64,000 bases of DNA from positions 67,478,501 through 67,542,500 of the forward strand of contig NC_134117.1 of assembly GCF_040939455.1 (NCBI RefSeq), read 5' to 3'. The notes beneath the pieces were generated by a model. The model was given only the letters and a program-made list of their open reading frames with translations. It was not told the DNA's origin and did not search any database. Position numbers and translations under genes: made by a program. This document shows, one piece after another, positions 40,512 through 53,849 of the stretch (within the stretch, counting starts at the first letter, position 1; each line of letters begins with the position of its first letter). Source of the DNA: Microcebus murinus. Lineage: Eukaryota > Chordata > Mammalia > Primates > Cheirogaleidae.

Positions 40512-41799
40512 GAGAGTGGGTTCTAACTGCTAAAGGAAGATACTGTTGGAAGGAACATTTGTTCTTGGATGAGATGTGGGAGTACTTGTCCTTTAACATC
40601 TCTTCAATTGTAAGATTCTGCTTTTAAGTTGACAACCTACATACATTCATTTTATGAAACAAAAAATTGAGTCTATAAAACTATAAAGCTACATACAACT
40701 TTAAAACTACAGGTGTATGTAATTACAACATTCTGATATAACTAAATATGTAATCATGATTTATACTGACAAATGCATTTTAATTCAATTGCCCAAAAGC
40801 ACACTATCCAGTGTCATACTGAAGGACAGATGGGAAGAAAAAATTAAGTCCAGAATGTTCCTTAGAGAGTCAGATAAAAAGATAATGCCAGAAGGACCTA
40901 ACATTAAACCACAAAGAAATGATGAAAGTAAAGGTATCAATGTTTGAGAACTGAAACTGAGACTGACGTTATGATTAGTTCTATCAATGACCCCGCAGCA
41001 GTCTTAACTGCAAAACAAGATGGCCAACATCCCAGGCAGAACATAAGTCTCCAAGTACTGAAGTTAGGCTGATCATATACAGGTAATGAATGCCTTACAA
41101 GCAGAAAAACAGGCAGTAGTTGAACGAAAACGAAGAAATCAAACCACAAGCAGGGCAGGCAGAAGAAATAATCTAAGTATATCAGCCCATACATGACAGC
41201 TGTAAATACTGGAATGTAGGGAAACCACAGCCAGAAATCAGAAACAGGATGCATTTTAACAACAAAAGCACTAGAATGATCAGTAAAACTTTACCTAGAA
41301 ATGACATTAGTTTAATCCATATATGTTCCAACCAAATTCTATTTTTACTTTTCTCACTAGCAAGTGACAACTTTTCTGAGTCATCATTTCAACTATGTTC
41401 TTACCACAAGTTTTTTTCACCCTCCTCATCTTCTTTCTGCTGTATGTATTCCTGCAGCCAGCACTTGATCCTGATATAAACAACCCTTCTCTACATTCCT
41501 AATGAGGTGTCAAAGAAAATTCTCACAGATAGCATGCTTTAGAAGCTAATGCTTTCTAATGTGGAGGTGGGGAAAGAGAAGGGGAACTCTTAGTCAGACT
41601 ATATCAGTGGCACCACACTAAGATGAGAAAGATGACCTGTGTGGTCAGGAAATTGATTACATATGTAGAAATTGAGCTAATAAGTAAACATGTGGAGGAT
41701 AATGGGAAACAGATTTCTTTCTCACTGTTAGCAAAGGAAGTAAAATATGGAAAATGGGAAGGCCAGGATAAAACATGGTTATTAGACTAGAACTGAGAA
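40512..41799 (-). other. Unique or very old intron sequence
   Basis: About 1.3 kb in the exon 4-5 intron. Short open frames on both strands carry no recognisable domain; none is supported as a gene. Confidence 0.5.
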
Positions 41800-43110
41800 G
41801 TATCAGTATGAACTCATGGTGCTATATATACATAGAATGATTAAAAAATAGGCATGTGTCCATGTGCATGTAAAAGAGTACAGGCATATTTTTACATGTT
41901 GTTAGCTCTGTCTACTGAAAGACAGCCTAGCAGCAATGATACCTCAGAAGAAATAACCATACCTGGTGACCAGATCTTTATTTCTAAATATCATTTTCCA
42001 CTAAACAGAAACAGAAATCCTCGGGGAAAAAAAGCTGATTCTAGGACTGGGAAAGTATAGGAGAAGCCTGGAACATCTTAGGGTGTCAGTAAGCAGGGAA
42101 ATCCAAAATGATAGGAGACACTAAAAGCTAGCATGAAAGAACATCTACCAAATCTCCACCAAATCTAGACCAAATACTTAGATTGAATCTAAGAAAATCT
42201 GAATATCAAATTAATGATAGAATTACCATGTAAATATATAAGGGCAACAAAATTTTTTAAAAGATTAAAAACAGAAAAAATAGGAAATAGATGGTCCAGT
42301 AAAAAATTTTAAAAAAGGAAAAAATATAATAGTAACAAATGATTGAATAAAGCAAAAATCCATGTTTGTACTGACATAATGAATGAATAATATATAAATA
42401 TATACATACATTCCTAAATACGTGGACAGGAAGAAAAAATCTACCTTACAATAGAAGGCCAAATACTAACTGTAGAAGGAATGCTGTAATTAGGAAATCA
42501 CAGTTGGCAAGCATCATAGTAAAAACTGATTCTGGCAAGAATCAATACTAAAACCAGCGGATAAAAGTGTGATGAGGAAAGCTGATGAACCTGACAGACA
42601 TCACCTTAGCTAAGTAAGCACTTTAAATCAACAGTACAAAGTGATATTGTGTACCACCTTATATGATAACAGTGAGAATACAGCATCTCCTCTGTGATAT
42701 TTCCACCAAAAATGTGTGGCCTAAATCTAATCATGAAAAAGCATCAGACAAACTCAAACTGAGGTACACTTCACAAAATAACTAGCTTTAACTCGTTAAA
42801 GATGTCAAAGCTATGAAAAGACTAGGAAACACAGATAACATGGCAGATTGCAGGAGAGTAAAAACTTGTAACAACTAAGTGCAACATGTGATTCTGGATT
42901 GGATCATGGGCACTTTGTTTAGGAGACATAGGGGTGTGATTTATTTGTTTTGCTATAAAAAACATTAGCAGGATAACTGATGAAATCTGAGTGGGATCTT
43001 TGGATTAGATAATGGATTACATCAATGTTAAGTCCCTGGTTTATGATGAGCATCCTGTAGCAATATAGTACAGCGCTCTCTTTTTTATAGAAAGTGCAAA
43101 CTGAGGTCTC
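41800..43110 (+). mobile_element. Old LINE-derived repeat, copy 2 (HAL1/L1M-like)
   Basis: AGTATCAGTATGAACTCATG, TTAGCTCTGTCTACTGAAAG, GACCAGATCTTTATTTCTAA and, further on, TCTAATCATGAAAAAGCATC and ATTAGATAATGGATTACATC. The most complete uninterrupted copy of the three. Confidence 0.6.
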
Positions 43111-43148
43111 CAGAAGTAATGGGCATCATGTCTGATTTATTCTCAAGT

Positions 43149-43168
43149 CACACACACACACACACACA
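43149..43168. repeat. (CA)n microsatellite
   Basis: About ten CA units. Confidence 0.9.
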
Positions 43169-43175
43169 TCAATAG

Positions 43176-43380
43176 GAAGGGGGTGCATTTCACCCCCCAG
43201 GAGACATTAGACAATGTCCTCAAATATTTTTGGTTGTAACAACTGGGGAAGAGGCGGGTGCTACTGGCAACTGGTGGATAGAGGCCAGGGGAATATCCTC
43301 CAATGTACAGTGTCACCCTCCAGAAACAAGAAGTATTCAGTCCAGAATGTCAATAAGTGCTCAGGCTGACAAACCCTGAT
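43176..43380 (+). mobile_element. MER5A (hAT-Charlie MITE)
   Basis: CATTTCACCCCCCAGGAGAC, TTTTTGGTTGTAACAACTGG, GGTGCTACTGGCAACTGGTG and terminal GCTGACAAACCCTG are the MER5A blocks in order. Confidence 0.9.
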
Positions 43381-44407
<1,027 letters not shown>

Positions 44408-44495
44408 GAGAAAAATTATTTCAAGCATCTTTGAGACATATTATTATGGCTGCTCATCCTTAATGAAATATAATCTAAGGACAAAAAGAATTGCA

Positions 44496-44841
<346 letters not shown>

Positions 44842-45329
44842 ATTGCAAAGAAATCTTAAACTTAACTTATTGTTCATAGTAATATGGGCATTATAATTTT
44901 GATATTTATGTATGCTATGATAAAGCAGGCAAAATAAGTACGAAATTCTGTAATGTTAAATTTTAAATGAAACTATCAATATAAACTCATGGCTTATTTT
45001 TCAACATATTTCCTAGCTCTGTCCAATGAAAGAGCCTAGAATTAACGAATACATCCAGCACTCAGATTTGGTTTCTAAGTACTAATCTCCACAAAAAGAG
45101 CCAACGTCATAGGAGAAATGGGTGATTTCATAACTGAAACAGGTAAACTGTAAGATGAGCCTGGGTCATCTTATCACACAGAAGGCAATGAACATGCTCA
45201 AAGATAATAGGTTTTATTAAAAGGACACATTGGTATGTTATTCCTTCAGAAAAAAAAAAAATAATAAAAAAATAAATAAATAAAAGGACACAAGAGACCA
45301 CTTGAAATGGTTCACACTGGCCAAATCTA

Positions 45330-45785
45330 AAACAACTTTTAACATTTTTTTAAAAACCAAAACTCTATTGTAATACATTTAATAAGTAAAAATTATTTAT
45401 TCTTATATGTATTTAAGGTACAAAAGATGTTTTGATATACACGTAATGAAATTACTACTAAAGGTAAGCAAATTCATATATCACCTTCCAGTTACCTTTT
45501 TGTGTATAAGAGCACCTACAATCTACTCACTTAGCAAATTTTCAATACACATGACGATATTATTAACTATAGTTCTTCTGTACATCAGACCTCTAGATCT
45601 ATTCATCCTGCATAACTGCAAGTTTGTACCCTTTGACCAACTTCTCTTCATCTCCTCCCCCTTCCCACACCTAGTAACCACCATTCTATTCTGTTTCTAT
45701 GTTCTCAACATTTTTTTAGATTTGACATACAAGTGAGATCATGCAGTAATACTCTGTCAGGCTTATTTCACTTGGCATAATGTCA
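45330..45785 (+). mobile_element. LINE-1-like segment
   Basis: AACTTCTCTTCATCTCCTCC, TAACCACCATTCTATTCTGT, AAGTGAGATCATGCAGTAAT and TATTTCACTTGGCATAATGT are standard L1 phrases. The open frame across it is not a gene. Confidence 0.65.
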
Positions 45786-45834
45786 GTATGTAAAAATGCC
45801 ATGCAATAAGTTGAAATTACTGATTCTATAGTGA

Positions 45835-45905
45835 TAAGGGAAGAGGAAAAAAGAAAAGAGGAAGAGGAGCGAGGGAGGGAAAGAAGGGGAAGGAAGAAGA
45901 TTCCC
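45835..45905. repeat. Purine-rich tract
   Basis: About 70 bases almost wholly A and G (GGAAGAGGAAAAAAGAAAAG onwards). Confidence 0.85.
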
Positions 45906-46439
45906 CTTTACAGAATACCAGCCATTAAATGTGGAAGAAATAACAATTAGAAAACCCACCAATCTGCAACTCTCAGTGTACAGGATGCAGGCAGAGTTCA
46001 ACAATCATGAGGTGAGACAATATTGGGAACAGGACATTCACAAGGTAAAGGCTAGCACCCTGAAGCTTACTCATTAATTAAATTATAAAAGGAACAATGT
46101 ACCTTTATTTTGGTGAGAACTGGTGATCACAACTTTAGGTGGCCAAATAACATTGAATGGAACACCAGGTATTACCTAGCTTCTGATATAAAGCAACATA
46201 GACAATATCACCACTTAAGTATTCTTGCCAAAAAACGTTTAGCCCGAATCTGATCAAGCTTCTGACACTATATTACTATAATATAGTAGAGAAACAAGTT
46301 AAATGACATCACCAGGAAAGAATTAGATAAATTCTGAATGTAAACATTCTATAAAACAAATATCCTGAGCTTTTAAAAAAATCACTGCCAAAGGGAAGTT
46401 TTTAAAAATGGGGGGACTGTTCAAAACTAAAAGAGACAT

Positions 46440-46719
46440 GGCCAGGTGTGGTAGTTCACACCTGTATCCTAGCACTCTGGGAGGCCAAGGCAGGTGGATC
46501 ATTTGAACTCAGGAGTTTGAGACCCCATCTCTACCAAAAATAGAAAAAATTAGCCAGGCATGGTGGCACATGCCTGTAGTCCAAGCTACTCCGGAGGCTG
46601 AGGCAGAAGGATTGCTTGAGCCCAGGAGTCTGAGGTTACCGTAAGCTAAGCTGACTCCACAGCACTCCAGCCCAGGCAACACAATGAGACTTTATCTCAA
46701 AAAAAAAAAAAAAAAAAAC
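46440..46719 (+). mobile_element. Alu
   Basis: GGCCAGGTGTGGTAGTTCAC start, AACTAAAAGAG at both flanks. Confidence 0.93.
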
Positions 46720-47185
46720 TAAAAGAGGTATAACAACTAATGATTATGGTTTAGAAAAAACACACTAGAAGACATTTTGAAGATAACTGGGGAAAAACTG
46801 AATATAAACAGGATATCAGATTATATCAAAGAATCGCTATTAATATTCTTGAGTGTTATCATCATATAAACCAGTTAAGTATGAGACTGTCTTTTTTTCC
46901 TTAAGAAATGCATGCAACTTACTACAGCTTACTCTCAAGAAAGCATATATTTTTCATAAGTATATACTTATTATATTATGTATATTACAAAAGGATATAT
47001 TATATAGAGAGGGAGAGGAAGGAGGGAGGGGACCATGTGTGTGCAACTATGGCAAAATGTTAACTGGAAATCAACCTAGGCAGAGAGATATGGGTATTCA
47101 TTTTACTACTCTTTCTCATTTCCTATGTATATTAACTTTCCCATAATAAAATGTTGGGGGGATAGAATAAAAGTAGAATGGTATA

Positions 47186-47400
47186 TAAATTAGCAGTTCT
47201 CAAAGTGTGGTTCACTGACCCCTAGGGATCCACAAAACTCTTTAAGGATGTCTATAAGTCAAAACTAATTCCACAAATACAATAAAATGTTACTTGCTTT
47301 TTTCACTGTTGGATGGTACAAAAGTTAACGGTGGGTAAAACTATTAGTAACTTAGCATGAATCAAGGCAGGGCCTCTGAACTATACTAGCAGTCATATTC
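47186..47400 (+). mobile_element. hAT-like DNA transposon fragment
   Basis: GCAGTTCTCAAAGTGTGGTT start (hAT-type end), then GTTAACGGTGGGTAAAACTA and GCATGAATCAAGGCAGGGCC. Family name uncertain. Confidence 0.55.
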
Positions 47401-47552
47401 TTCACTGCCATATACTATGCCAATTAAAAACTAAAATGCCAATTTCACTTAAACCCCATGATGAAGGAATAAAAACTGTTAATTTTATTAAATTTCCACA
47501 CCTTAAATACAAGTCTGCATAAAACACTTCTGTTGCATATAAAATATGGTGA

Positions 47553-47868
47553 TTTTTTTTTTTTTTTTTTTTGAGACAGAGTCTCAACTCTGTTGCCCAG
47601 ACTAGAGTGCAGTGGTGTCAGCCTAGCTCACAGCAACCTCAAAGTCCTGGGCTCAAGCAATCCTTCTGCCTCAGCCTCCCAAGTAGCTGGGACTACAAGC
47701 ACATGCCATCATGCCCACCTAATTTTTTCTATATATTTTTAGTTGACCAATTAATTTCTTTCTATTTTTAGTAGAGTCCAGGAGTTTGAGGTTCCTGTGA
47801 GCTGGGCTAACACCACAGCACTCACTCTAGCCTGGGCAACAAAGTGAGATTGTGTCTCAAAAAAAAAT
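47553..47868. mobile_element. Fold-back Alu hybrid
   Basis: Positions 47553-47776 are a minus-strand Alu right arm plus linker. From about 47777 to 47868 the sequence is a plus-strand Alu right arm ending in an A tail. Both left arms are missing and the unit begins with T and ends with A. Confidence 0.92.
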
Positions 47869-48260
47869 GTTGATAAACAATGCTCTGAAAATTAACACAT
47901 GCCATACATATTTTTATAGACACTAAAAGCCTCACCCAAGCAGCTGGGAGTGTAACAGTACAGCACAACTACTGCCAAAGGACTCTTCACATAGGTTAAG
48001 AGGAGAAAAAAATAAGACCACAAAGAATAGACAGACTCAGTCTTTAGTTACTCAAAAGTAATTCAATTTACAAAAATAAAATGTATTGACAACCTCTAAT
48101 TGTAACTTTCAATAACAAAACAATATAACAAGCCACTTAAATAAAAGAATTAATTTTTACAAAAAGGTAATAACAAGCAAATTATTCTCAATATCTATGC
48201 TGAACCATCTTAAATGCTGGGCCCTAACCTTATTACACCATACACAAAAATTAACTCGAG
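47869..48260 (-). other. Unique intron sequence
   Basis: Nothing recognised. Confidence 0.5.
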
Positions 48261-48589
48261 GCTGGTGGCTCACACCTGTAATCCTAGCACTCTGGGAAGC
48301 TGAGGTGGGCAGATTGCTCAAGGTCAGGAGTTCAAAACCAGCCTGAGCGAGACCCCGTCTCTACTATAAAAAAACAGAAAGAAATTAATTGGCCAACTAA
48401 TATATATAGAAAAAACTAGCCGGGCATGGTGACGCATGCCTGTAGTCCCAGCTACTTGGGAGGCTGAGGCAGGTGGATTGCTTGAGCCCAGGAGTTTGAG
48501 GTTGCTGTGAGCTAGGCTGACGCCACGGCACTCACTCTAGCCTGGACAACACGGGGAGACTCTGTCTCAAAAAAAAAAAAAAAAAAAAA
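48261..48589 (+). mobile_element. Alu (lemur type)
   Basis: GAGGCTGGTGGCTCACACCT start, A tail in which the next Alu is placed. AAAAATTAACT lies before this copy and after the next. Confidence 0.94.
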
Positions 48590-48591
48590 TT

Positions 48592-48930
48592 GGCCGGGCG
48601 CTGTGGCTCACGCCTGTAATCCTAGCTCTTGGGAGGCCGAGGCGGGCGGATTGCTCAAGGTCAGGAGTTCAAAACCAGCCTGAGCAAGAGCGAGACCCCG
48701 TCTCTACTATAAATAGAAAGAAATTAATTGGCCAACTGATATATATATAAAAAATTAGCCGGGCATGGTGGCGCATGCCTGTAGTCCCAGCTACCCGGGA
48801 GGCTGAGGCAGAAGGATCACTGGAGCCCAGGAGTTTGAGGTTGCTGTGAGCTAGGCTGACGCCACGGCACTCACTCTAGCCTGGGCAACAAAGTGAGACT
48901 CTGTCTCAAAAAAAAAAGAAAAAAAAAAAA
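48592..48930 (+). mobile_element. Alu, young CTCTTGGG subfamily
   Basis: GCGCTGTGGCTC, CTCTTGGGAGG, CTGATATATATATAA and CTACCCGGGAGG; inserted in the A tail of the preceding Alu. Confidence 0.95.
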
Positions 48931-49005
48931 AATTAACTTGAAACAAATCAAATACCTAAATGTAAACTTTTTTGCATCAAAGGACAATATCAAGAAAGTG
49001 AATCT

Positions 49006-49332
<327 letters not shown>

Positions 49333-49420
49333 TCATATAACTAATAAGGAATTAATATCTAACATACAAACAACTCAACAAGCAACAACAACAATAAAAC
49401 CCAATTAGAAAATGAGCAAA

Positions 49421-49463
49421 TTGCCAGATGATTGCAGTCACTTAAAGAAAAAAAAAAAGAAAA
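49421..49463 (+). mobile_element. 43-bp retro-insert with A tail, source unknown
   Basis: 27 bases (TTGCCAGATGATTGCAGTCA plus CTTAAAG) then an A-rich tail, between perfect 14-bp copies of AGAAAATGAGCAAA at 49407-49420 and 49464-49477. The upstream TT/AGAAAA fits an L1 endonuclease site. Confidence 0.82.
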
Positions 49464-49484
49464 AGAAAATGAGCAAAGTATTTA

Positions 49485-49810
49485 TGGCCAGGCACAGTGG
49501 CTCACGTTTATAATCCTAGCATTCTGGGAGGCCGTGAGCGGGAGGATCGCTCAAGGTCAGGAGTTTGAAACTAGCCTGAGCAAGAGCAAGACCCCATCTC
49601 TACTAAAAAATAGAAAGAAATTAACTGGACAACTAAAAATATATAGAAAAAGTAGCCGGGCATAGTGCTACATGCCTGTAGTCCCAGGTACTTGGGAGGC
49701 TGAGGCAGGAGGATCGCTTGAGCCCAGGAGTTTGAGGTTGCTATGAGCTAGGCTGACGCCATGGCACTCTAGCCGGGGCAACAGAGTGAGACTCCGTCCA
49801 AAAAAAAAAA
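49485..49810 (+). mobile_element. Alu in the L1
   Basis: Perfect 14-bp duplication GAGCAAAGTATTTA at 49471-49484 and 49811-49824, overlapping the downstream duplication of the 43-bp insert. Confidence 0.96.
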
Positions 49811-50256
49811 GAGCAAAGTATTTAAATAGACATTTTTCCAAAGACAATATACAATAGCCAATAAGCACATGAAAAGATGCTCAGTATCATTAATCATTAG
49901 CGAAATGGAAATCAAACCATGATGAGATACCACTTCATGTGCATTACGATAGCTATTATCAAAAAACCAGAAAATATTACTAGTGAAGATATGGAGAAAT
50001 TAGAGCCCTTGTGCATTGCTAGTAGGAATGTAATATGATACAGCCACTGTGGAAAACAGTTTGGCTGTTCCCCAAAAAGTTCTAGACCTATAATATGACC
50101 TAGGAAATCCATTCCTACGTATATATCCAAAGAATCAAAAGCAGTGACACCAACACATATATAAGTCCACCAATGTTCATTAGCAGCAGTATTCACAATA
50201 GCCAGAAGGAGAAAAAAAATCCAAGCATCTATCAAGAGGAACAAAATGTGCTAAAT

Positions 50257-50293
50257 GTGCATGTACATGTATGTATGTGTGTGTGTGTGTGTC
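50257..50293. repeat. (TG)n/(TATG)n microsatellite
   Basis: GTATGTATGTGTGTGTGTGT lying within the L1. Confidence 0.85.
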
Positions 50294-50791
50294 ACACAAT
50301 GGAATATTATTCAGCCATAAAAAGCAATAAAATATGGATGAACCTTTCTTAGAAACATTATCTTAGAGAAATAAGCCAGACACAGAAGGACATATTATTC
50401 TATTTATATAAGGTATGTAAAATAGGCACATGCATAGAAACAGAAAGTAGAATAGTGGTTACTAGAGGTGAGGGAGGGAGAAAAGGGATTTATAAGTTAA
50501 AGAGTACAAAGTTTTTATTGGAGATGATGAAAAGATTTTGGGCATAGATAATGGTGATAGTTATAAAACACTGAAAGTATTTAGTGCTACTGACTTGCAC
50601 ACTTGAGAATGATTAAAATAATAAATATCATATTTTACCACAAATTTTAAAAAATGGTTATAATGTTTGAAAAAATGACTTACATGTATCCTTTGAAAGA
50701 CATTTGCTATGATGCTTATTAGTAACTTTCAAATAAAAAGTTAACAGTTGAGCTCTCCAATAATAAAAACCACTGGTAGTACTTTACTTAC

Positions 50792-50910
50792 CCGTTTGGG
50801 GCCACTAAAAATCTTTCTGGTATTTTCCTTTGATTTATCTCCTTGTTTATTTACGGGCTTCTTCACACTTTCAGGCACACCAGGCAAGTCCTCTGTAAAA
50901 TCCAAGTTTT
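50792..50910 (-). CDS. WAPL: WAPL exon 4
   Basis: 119 nt, 39 full codons after completing the split Glu codon (G|AA). Reads [15 protein letters not shown]...KIFSGPKR. Acceptor is TACCATTTCAG and donor CGG|GTAAGTA, ending in phase 0. The segment is Lys-rich and low in hydrophobic residues, as expected for the linker ahead of the WAPL domain. A KEN tripeptide lies at 50822-50830 (K-E-N-T-R-K). KEN boxes can be APC/C-CDH1 degrons, but whether this one acts is unknown. The intron that follows, 30956-50791, is the longest in the window. Confidence 0.96.
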
Positions 50911-51238
50911 CTGAAATGGTAATCAAAACTAACTAGCTTACTAACATTCCAAATCATCTACCAGACAATCTATGAAGATTTTTTTTTTTGACATTCTGGG
51001 GAGAAAAGGTTAATGGAATAAAAGCACCACAGAGTTAACAAAATACTCCTAAAAAAAGTTTCATTCTCCCCTTACTCCCTGCTTGTCTCTTCCTGTAAGA
51101 GAAACCTGGTTGTTGTGTATGCGCTCTAGGCTTACTTTGTGTAAATGACAAAATCAAATCTTTTCCAAAATAATTTTCTTAATTCACAGGTCATGTAACC
51201 TCTGGAAATCTGTGAATACTGACACTGGTGTGGACTAG

Positions 51239-51282
<44 letters not shown>

Positions 51283-51360
51283 ATCAGGTGGTATCTACCT
51301 TTAACATTTTTCTGGACTTTAAATCCACTGAATTTTTTTGGCCTTCAAAGAATGCTTGCT
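50911..51360 (-). other. Intron sequence upstream of WAPL exon 4
   Basis: Unique apart from a (CA)n array at 51241-51281. Confidence 0.6.
51241..51281. repeat. (CA)n microsatellite, about 20 units
   Basis: Uninterrupted ACACACAC run, likely polymorphic. Confidence 0.95.
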
Positions 51361-51719
<359 letters not shown>

Positions 51720-51776
51720 CTAATATAACATAGTTCATCAATTTGTGGGTCTTTATACAAACTAACCAAAGAGAAG

Positions 51777-51814
51777 GCGTTGGTGGTATAGTGGTGAGCA
51801 TAGCTGCCTTCCAA
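51777..51814 (+). pseudogene. tRNA-Gly(TCC) 5'-half retropseudogene, tailless
   Basis: GCGTTGGTGGTATAGTGGTG and the following bases to CTTCCAA match the 5' half of tRNA-Gly(TCC) through the anticodon (TCC at 51810-51812), then stop. The T arm, B box and 3' acceptor are absent. It is bounded by perfect 15-bp direct repeats CAAACTAACCAAAGA at 51758-51772 and 51812-51826, with four extra bases GAAG before the tRNA start and no A tail. Not a functional tRNA. Confidence 0.9.
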
Positions 51815-51967
51815 ACTAACCAAAGAATTAGATTACTTCCTAAATGGTTCAAAATATTTATTTTTTTCTAACCTAAACAAAAAAAAAAAGAAAAATAGGC
51901 AGACTTTTCTCTATCCCAAGCCTTAAAAATATTTGCTGTTTCACACATGTTAATATTTCACAGATTA

Positions 51968-52562
51968 GGCCGGGCGCTGTGGCTCACGCCTGTAATCCTA
52001 GCTCTTGGGAGGCCGAGGCGGGCGGATTGCTCAAGGTCAGGAGTTCAAAACCAGCCTGAGCGAGACCCCGTCTCTACTATAAATAGAAAAGAATTAATTG
52101 GCCAACTGATATATATATAAAAAATTAGCCGGGCATGGTGGCGCATGCCTGTAGTCCCAGCTACCCGGGAGGCTGAGGCAGAAGGATCACTCGAGCCCAG
52201 GAGATTGAGGTTGCTGTGAGCTAGGCTGACGCCACGGCACTCACTCTAGCCCGGGCAACAAAGGGAGACTCTGTCTCAGAAAAAAAAAAAAAAAAAAAAA
52301 AAACCAACCTGAGCAAGAGCGAGACCCCGTCTCTACTATAAATAGAAAGAAATTAATTGGCCAACTGATATATATATATATAAAAAAAAAAAAAATTAGC
52401 CGGGCATGGTGGCGTATGCCTGTAGTCCCAGCTACCCGGGAGGCTGAGGCAGAAGGATCACTCGAGCCCAGGAGTTTGAGGTTGCTGTGAGCTAGGCTGA
52501 CGCCACGGCACTCACTCTAGCCTGGGCAACAAAGCGAGACTCTGTCTCAAAAAAAAAAAAAA
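51968..52562 (+). mobile_element. Tandem Alu: full copy plus second copy lacking its 5' end
   Basis: A full young CTCTTGGG-type Alu (to about 52303) with A tail is followed by CCAACCTGAGCAAGAGCGAG and the remainder of a second Alu to 52562. One perfect 13-bp duplication ATTTCACAGATTA (51955-51967, 52563-52575) encloses both. Confidence 0.95.
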
Positions 52563-52575
52563 ATTTCACAGATTA

Positions 52576-53266
52576 AATATAGACTCAAATTTCAACTTTG
52601 GGTATATCAACTAAATTGGTCTCTAATATTCAAATGTCATTTAGTATCTACTTCAAGTTTCTGAAAGGGAGCCTAATTTCACATTTTAAAGTTTAAAAGG
52701 TTTCATTACTCCAAGATGTGGATTTCAGCCACAGATTTTTCAAGTGCAGATTAAGATAACCTGCTATCCAGGTTAGTATAACAGCCAAGTAAACTGCAGC
52801 AGGACAAGAGCTCAGTTATTGTACACTGTAACTTATTCTCCTAAGAAAGCAACTATAAAGCTTTCTGCCCAGCGAGATCTCAAGACTAGTAAGGGTGCTA
52901 CAAACTTCCATTCTTCAGAAAGGATTCAAGATGACATTATATGAATACTGACAATACCCTTTTTTGTTTTTGTTTTGGCAGCAGGGAGTAGGGGTTAAGC
53001 CCCTTGAACTCCTAAGGGCTACTCCTATATAATTCTAGTTTTGAAGATACGAATCATTCTAATGATTCTAATACAGTAAGGTTATTTTTAGGCCAAATAT
53101 GGAAAAAATGGTAGGTAGTCTCAGGTATGACTTGTACTCTACAAGAGATTCTATATTTAAGAATACTATTATAATTCTAATTCACCATAATGACACTTCT
53201 TCTATGGCCCTACCAGGACAAAAGCTTTATTTAACATGTAAACTGATCTATAAAAACTGTATTTGG
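52576..53266 (-). other. Unique intron sequence
   Basis: Between the tandem Alu and the next Alu; no feature recognised. Confidence 0.5.
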
Positions 53267-53614
53267 AGGCCGGGCACGGTGGCTCACGCCTGTAATCCTA
53301 GCACTCTGGGAGGCCGAGGCGGGCAGATTGCTCAAGGTCAAGAGTTTGAAACCAGCCTGAGCCAAGAGCGAGACCCCGTCTCTACTATAAATAGAAAGAA
53401 ATTAATTGGCCAACTAATATATATATATATATAAAAATTAGCCGGGCATGGTGGCACATGCCTGTAGTCCCAGCTACTCGGGAGGCTGAGGCAGAAGGAT
53501 TACTTGAGCCCAGGAGTTTGAGGTTGCTGTGAGCTAAGCTGACGCCACGGCACTAACTATAGCCTGGGCAACAAGCGAGACTCTGTCTCAAAAAAAAAAA
53601 AAAAAAAAAAAAAA
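53267..53614 (+). mobile_element. Alu (lemur type)
   Basis: AAAACTGTATTTGG duplication on both flanks, 27-A tail, (TA)n-expanded linker. Confidence 0.95.
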
Positions 53615-53699
53615 ACTGTATTTGGTTAAGAAACTCTGTATCCAGAGGCTTTCACATATTCTCCCTCACTAGACAATCAATCCACTTCACAAAGCCCTT

Positions 53700-53815
53700 G
53701 TCAGGTAATGACTTAATTACAGCTGAGCTAACCTGTTTCTTTTGTTTGTCTCTCATGGTGGAGACTGAACTCCTTGAGGACCTCTAGTCATTACTGGGTC
53801 TACTATCTTGAGACA
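53700..53815 (+). mobile_element. Possible L2/MIR fragment
   Basis: GAGACTGAACTCCTTGAGGA resembles the L2 block before its 3' end. Weak. Confidence 0.3.
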
Positions 53816-53849
53816 AATTAAATTTTCACAGTTAAGAGTGAATAAATAG

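Larger units (their letters stand above)
44970..47150 (+). mobile_element. Old LINE-derived repeat, copy 3, interrupted
   Basis: Begins CTATCAATATAAACTCATGG and CTAGCTCTGTCCAATGAAAG. It continues with AGGACACAAGAGACCACTTG (45287), AGCCCGAATCTGATCAAGCT (46242) and a 3' end CCATAATAAAATGTTGGGGG. It is interrupted by an L1-like segment at about 45330-45785, a purine tract and an Alu at 46440. Confidence 0.5.

Noticed and set aside
40937..41254. A 105-codon minus-strand hydrophobic open frame
   Set aside because: AT-rich antisense frame without conserved motifs; no splice or promoter support.
45407..45736. A 109-codon open frame
   Set aside because: L1 3' sequence read as protein.
49432..49665. 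A 77-codon open frame beginning in the 43-bp insert
   Set aside because: It runs through A tail and Alu; no coding support.
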